The notes under the pieces are model-generated. The model saw only the letters and a program-made list of their open reading frames with translations. It did no database searches and was not told where the DNA came from. The position numbers and the translations under genes were made by a program. Below are positions 61,444-64,000 of a stretch of DNA of 64,000 nt, in pieces. Numbering within the stretch: the stretch's first letter is position 1; every line of letters starts with the position of its first letter. Where the stretch lies: NCBI RefSeq assembly GCF_046299575.1, contig NZ_JBKBHX010000002.1, positions 510,269-574,268 of the forward strand, written 5' to 3'. This stretch comes from Thermaurantimonas sp046299575 (GTDB lineage: Bacteria; Bacteroidota; Bacteroidia; Flavobacteriales; Schleiferiaceae).

Positions 61444-63624
61444 ATGATTTATTTGCTGCAAAAGACTTTGTTTACACTTCCTTTAAAAAATCCTGTATTA
61501 ATATTTTCTGTAATTCTTTTCATAATCTTATTTGCTCCAATACTTCTCAATAAATTAAAAATCCCGCATTTAATAGGACTAATTATTGCAGGTGCCATCA
61601 TTGGTCCAAATGGATTTCACATAATGGACCGGGATAGCAGCATTATACTCTTTGGCAATGCCGGTTTGCTCTACATAATGTTTCTGGCAGGTCTCGAAAT
61701 CGATTTAGCTGATTTTAAGAAAAACAGCTATAAAAGCCTCCTTTTCGGACTCCTTACATTTTCTATACCCATGACATTGGGTACATTAAGCTCTCTGTAC
61801 ATTCTCGGATTTGGCATATTGACATCAATATTATTAGCCAGTATGTATGCTTCACATACTTTATTAGCATATCCTTTAATTAGCAAGTTCGGAATTACAA
61901 AAAACAGAGCCGTTAATCTAACTGTAGGTGGCACAGTAATTACTGACACACTTGCGCTCTTAGTGCTGGCCGTAATTGCTGGTATGACTACTGGAACAGT
62001 AGATAGTTACTTTTGGTATCGTCTAATTATTTCAGTTCTTGTTTTTGGTGCTGTTGTCTTATTGGGTTTTCCAATTTTAGCTCGTTGGTTTTTTAAAAAT
62101 TTCAACGACAGCATTTCACAATACATTTTTGTTTTAGCAATGCTTTTTTTAGGAGCGTTTTTTGCTGAAGTAGCAGGTGTTGAGGCGATTATAGGAGCAT
62201 TTTTGGTGGGACTAGCATTAAACAAACTCATTCCACATACTTCTCCGTTAATGAACAGAATTGAATTCGTTGGAAATGCTCTGTTCATTCCATTTTTTCT
62301 TATAGGTGTGGGAATGCTGATCGATTACAGAGTCTTTTTTAGGGGGTATGAAACGTTGCTTGTAGCAACTGTAATGGTAGTGATAGCAACTTTTTCAAAA
62401 TATGCTGCTGCATACCTTACTCAAAAAATTTACAATTTCAATCTAGCAGAGCGACTGGTCATTTTTGGCTTAAGCAATGCCCAGGCTGCTGCTACGCTTG
62501 CTGCAGTTTTGGTCGGTTATAACATTATTTTAAATAAGAGCGAAGTTGAAGCTGCTGCCGCTGTAGGACAAATAGTAGAACCTGTGCGTTTGCTGAATGA
62601 CAGTGTACTAAATGGTACCATTTTAATGATACTTGTTACGTGTACAATTGCATCATTTGCAGCCCAAAAAGGCGCGCAAATGCTTGCTTTAAGTGAATTG
62701 GACGCCAATCAAGAGAATGAAGATGAAATTTCGCAAGAAGAAAAAATTTTAATTGCAACTCATCAAGAAAATCAAGTTGAAGAATTGGTACAGCTGGCTC
62801 TATTAATAAAATCAAATAAAAACAAATCAGGTCTTCACGCACTCACAGTAGTGGATGAAGGCAGTAATGAGCTAAACGACAAGATAGCTAAAAAAGTCTT
62901 AGAAAAAGCTGTTTTAACAGCATCTGGCGCTGATGTTCGACTCAACGATATACTTCGCTACGATGTAAATGTAGTAAATGCCATTACCGGAACCATCAAA
63001 GAGAAAAAAGTTTCCGATCTTATCTTGGGTCTCAATTCAAACAAAGGCATTTCAAAAAATTTTTTAGGCAATCTTGCTGAAGGGATCCTTGATAAAAATA
63101 ATGTTACAATTTTTATATACAAGCCACAACAACCCCTTTCCACCATTAAAAGACATTTAGTGATCATTCCAGACAAAGCTGAAAAAGAACTCGGTTTTCT
63201 TTTTTGGCTGAAAAAAATTTGGAATATCTCAAAAAATTCAGGAGCTAAAATTGTTTTCTATTCAAGTCAAAACACACTTGAGTATTTAAAGCAGATCAAT
63301 GAAAAGATGCCCATCAATTGCGAATTTGAAGTATTTGACGACTGGGACGATTTTCTAATTCTTTCAAGACACGTAAAGCCCGATGACAATTTAATCATTC
63401 AACTCAGTAGGCCCCATAAACCATCATATCAGAGCAATATGAACAAAATACCACACTATTTGAATAAATATTTTACTCAAAACAATTTCTTACTGGTGTA
63501 CCCCATTCAGATCGGCGTAGATGCAGATGACAATCTGAATCTCAAAAACCCATCGATGCCCGAATCCATCGAGCGCTTGGATGATCTGGGTAAGGCAATA
63601 GCTAAAATATTTAAATTCAAATGA
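61444..63624 (+). CDS. CPA2-type cation:proton antiporter with C-terminal stress-domain
   Basis: The product is 726 residues. Residues 1-410 form the 12-helix Na+/H+ exchanger domain (PHLIGLIIAGAIIGPNG, GLLYIMFLAGLEIDL, VGGTVITDTLALLVLA). The TDT pair and the TM5-like GVEAIIGAFLVGLALNKLIP carry likely ion-binding acids. About 430-726 is a cytosolic part with two USP-like halves. KefB/NapA-like. Cation unknown. The last gene before the rRNA operon. Confidence 0.9.
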   Translation: MIYLLQKTLFTLPLKNPVLIFSVILFIILFAPILLNKLKIPHLIGLIIAGAIIGPNGFHIMDRDSSIILFGNAGLLYIMFLAGLEIDLADFKKNSYKSLLFGLLTFSIPMTLGTLSSLYILGFGILTSILLASMYASHTLLAYPLISKFGITKNRAVNLTVGGTVITDTLALLVLAVIAGMTTGTVDSYFWYRLIISVLVFGAVVLLGFPILARWFFKNFNDSISQYIFVLAMLFLGAFFAEVAGVEAIIGAFLVGLALNKLIPHTSPLMNRIEFVGNALFIPFFLIGVGMLIDYRVFFRGYETLLVATVMVVIATFSKYAAAYLTQKIYNFNLAERLVIFGLSNAQAAATLAAVLVGYNIILNKSEVEAAAAVGQIVEPVRLLNDSVLNGTILMILVTCTIASFAAQKGAQMLALSELDANQENEDEISQEEKILIATHQENQVEELVQLALLIKSNKNKSGLHALTVVDEGSNELNDKIAKKVLEKAVLTASGADVRLNDILRYDVNVVNAITGTIKEKKVSDLILGLNSNKGISKNFLGNLAEGILDKNNVTIFIYKPQQPLSTIKRHLVIIPDKAEKELGFLFWLKKIWNISKNSGAKIVFYSSQNTLEYLKQINEKMPINCEFEVFDDWDDFLILSRHVKPDDNLIIQLSRPHKPSYQSNMNKIPHYLNKYFTQNNFLLVYPIQIGVDADDNLNLKNPSMPESIERLDDLGKAIAKIFKFK

Positions 63625-63724
63625 GAAGTACTTCAACTACCTGCCCTGATTTCAATTGATGTAGCATTTTTCCTTAAGGAAGATTAAATACTGATAACTC
63701 TCTCAAAAAATTTTTTCAGAGCAC

Positions 63725-63756
63725 TTGTACAGAAGAGATATGAGTATTTACCTTTG
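63725..63756 (+). promoter_or_regulatory. rRNA promoter P1
   Basis: TTG (63725-63727) and TACCTTTG (63749-63756) are 21 bases apart and fit the Bacteroidota -33/-7 pair. The sequence TACCTTTGCAGCCCG recurs at P2. The initial transcribed region can fold CCCG/CGGG. Confidence 0.7.
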
Positions 63757-63845
63757 CAGCCCGTTTTTTGAGGACGGGATAGATCTTTGAGAGGTTGGGT
63801 AGAGGGGTTAAAGTCCTAACGAAGTGCAAAAACGAAAGATGTATG

Positions 63846-63875
63846 TTGCACGAAAGGAAGTTAGGTGTACCTTTG
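63846..63875 (+). promoter_or_regulatory. rRNA promoter P2
   Basis: TTG (63846-63848) and TACCTTTG (63868-63875) are 19 bases apart. Identical to P1 over TACCTTTGCAGCCCG and similar beyond. About 105 bases before the 16S 5' end. Confidence 0.75.
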
Positions 63876-63912
63876 CAGCCCGATTTTAAAAACGGACGAG
63901 TTAAATCAAGAA

Positions 63913-63923
63913 GTTCTTTGAAA
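63913..63923 (+). promoter_or_regulatory. boxA-like antitermination element
   Basis: GTTCTTTGAAA resembles the boxA core TGCTCTTTAA in the leader between P2 and the 16S gene. Known leaders of Bacteroidota rRNA operons carry a similar motif. Suggestive only. Confidence 0.35.
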
Positions 63924-63977
63924 ATATAGGTTAGCAGCAGACAGAGAAGGTTGGAGAGCGAGCGGGTTGAAGGATTT

Positions 63978-64000
63978 ACAACGGAGAGTTTGATCCTGGC
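63978..64000 (+). rRNA. 16S rRNA, first ~23 bases
   Basis: The window ends in AGAGTTTGATCCTGGC, the conserved 16S start (27F primer region). Alignment with E. coli position 9 puts base 1 near 63978. The rest lies beyond the window. Confidence 0.95.

Noticed and set aside
63761..63779. CCCG-TTTTTT-CGGG as a terminator for the antiporter gene
   Set aside because: The T run is in the loop side and the hairpin lies just after rRNA promoter P1, so it is part of the rRNA leader.
1..64000. Phage, insertion sequence, integrase or CRISPR array
   Set aside because: No transposase, integrase, capsid or Cas motifs, and no regularly spaced direct repeats, were seen on either strand.

Overview
The window is chromosomal DNA from a member of the Bacteroidota, probably close to Flavobacteriales. 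Several independent signs agree. Two proteins carry type IX secretion (Por) C-terminal sorting domains. Promoters fit the Bacteroidota -7 element TAnnTTTG. MurF and alanine racemase are fused, as are a CusA-type RND pump and its TolC-like outer-membrane channel. SecA has the Bacteroidota tail without a zinc finger. A DUF4175-like gene, ybeY and mnmG lie side by side. I see no phage, insertion sequence, integrase or CRISPR array; this is mostly dense housekeeping sequence.

Layout. 1-5.3 kb (- strand): a TraB/GumN protein, a secreted M1-type metallopeptidase, a truncated EamA transporter, rsmI and a conserved unknown gene. 5.3-8.4 kb (+): thymidine kinase and murF-alr. 8.4-9.2 kb is gene-free and holds a terminator, a short palindrome and a GC-rich structured repeat related to one at 3.7-3.84 kb. 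9.2-11.8 kb (-): an outer-membrane barrel, purC and a PhoH protein. 11.9-16.4 kb (+): an SAM-hydrolase-like protein, an ABM monooxygenase, a ChaN-like protein, then a tightly overlapping trio of nucleosidase, spore-photoproduct-lyase-like radical SAM enzyme and SDR. 16.4-26.2 kb: pgk, DNA polymerase III delta', GT3 glycogen synthase, a methyltransferase, mnmG, ybeY and a DUF4175-like gene, with a parS-like sequence in the end of ybeY. 26.2-32.6 kb: gltX, folB, tRNA-Cys, an ALDH7-type dehydrogenase, a Nudix hydrolase, a MORN-repeat protein and rpiB. 32.6-39.3 kb (-): a heavy-metal efflux operon. 39.4-41.0 kb: tadA, a membrane protein, a bacilliredoxin and tRNA-Arg. 41.1-45.6 kb (-): rluD, a sorted T9SS protein, a PASTA protein and a GT2. 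45.6-55.7 kb: a second GT2, hemN, anmK, a DUF6341/DUF6427-like pair, a gamma-carbonic-anhydrase-like protein, secA, a deoxynucleoside kinase and folK. 55.8-63.6 kb: sppA, a queuosine-precursor transporter, a GT-C-like membrane protein, ridA, ychF and a CPA2 antiporter. The window ends in the first bases of a 16S rRNA gene behind two tandem promoters.

Points most worth following: the parS-like site beside mnmG (with two weaker half-matches on either side), the pair of diverged GC-rich structured repeats, the nucleosidase/radical-SAM/SDR operon, the palindrome that supplies a -7 element to both gltX and the DUF4175-like gene, the CusA-TolC fusion with an internal signal-peptide-like segment, and the duplicated promoter and initial transcribed region of the rRNA operon. 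Gene functions are read from recognisable family motifs without database searches. Start codons were moved to internal ATGs where signal peptides, promoters or family N-termini favoured it.
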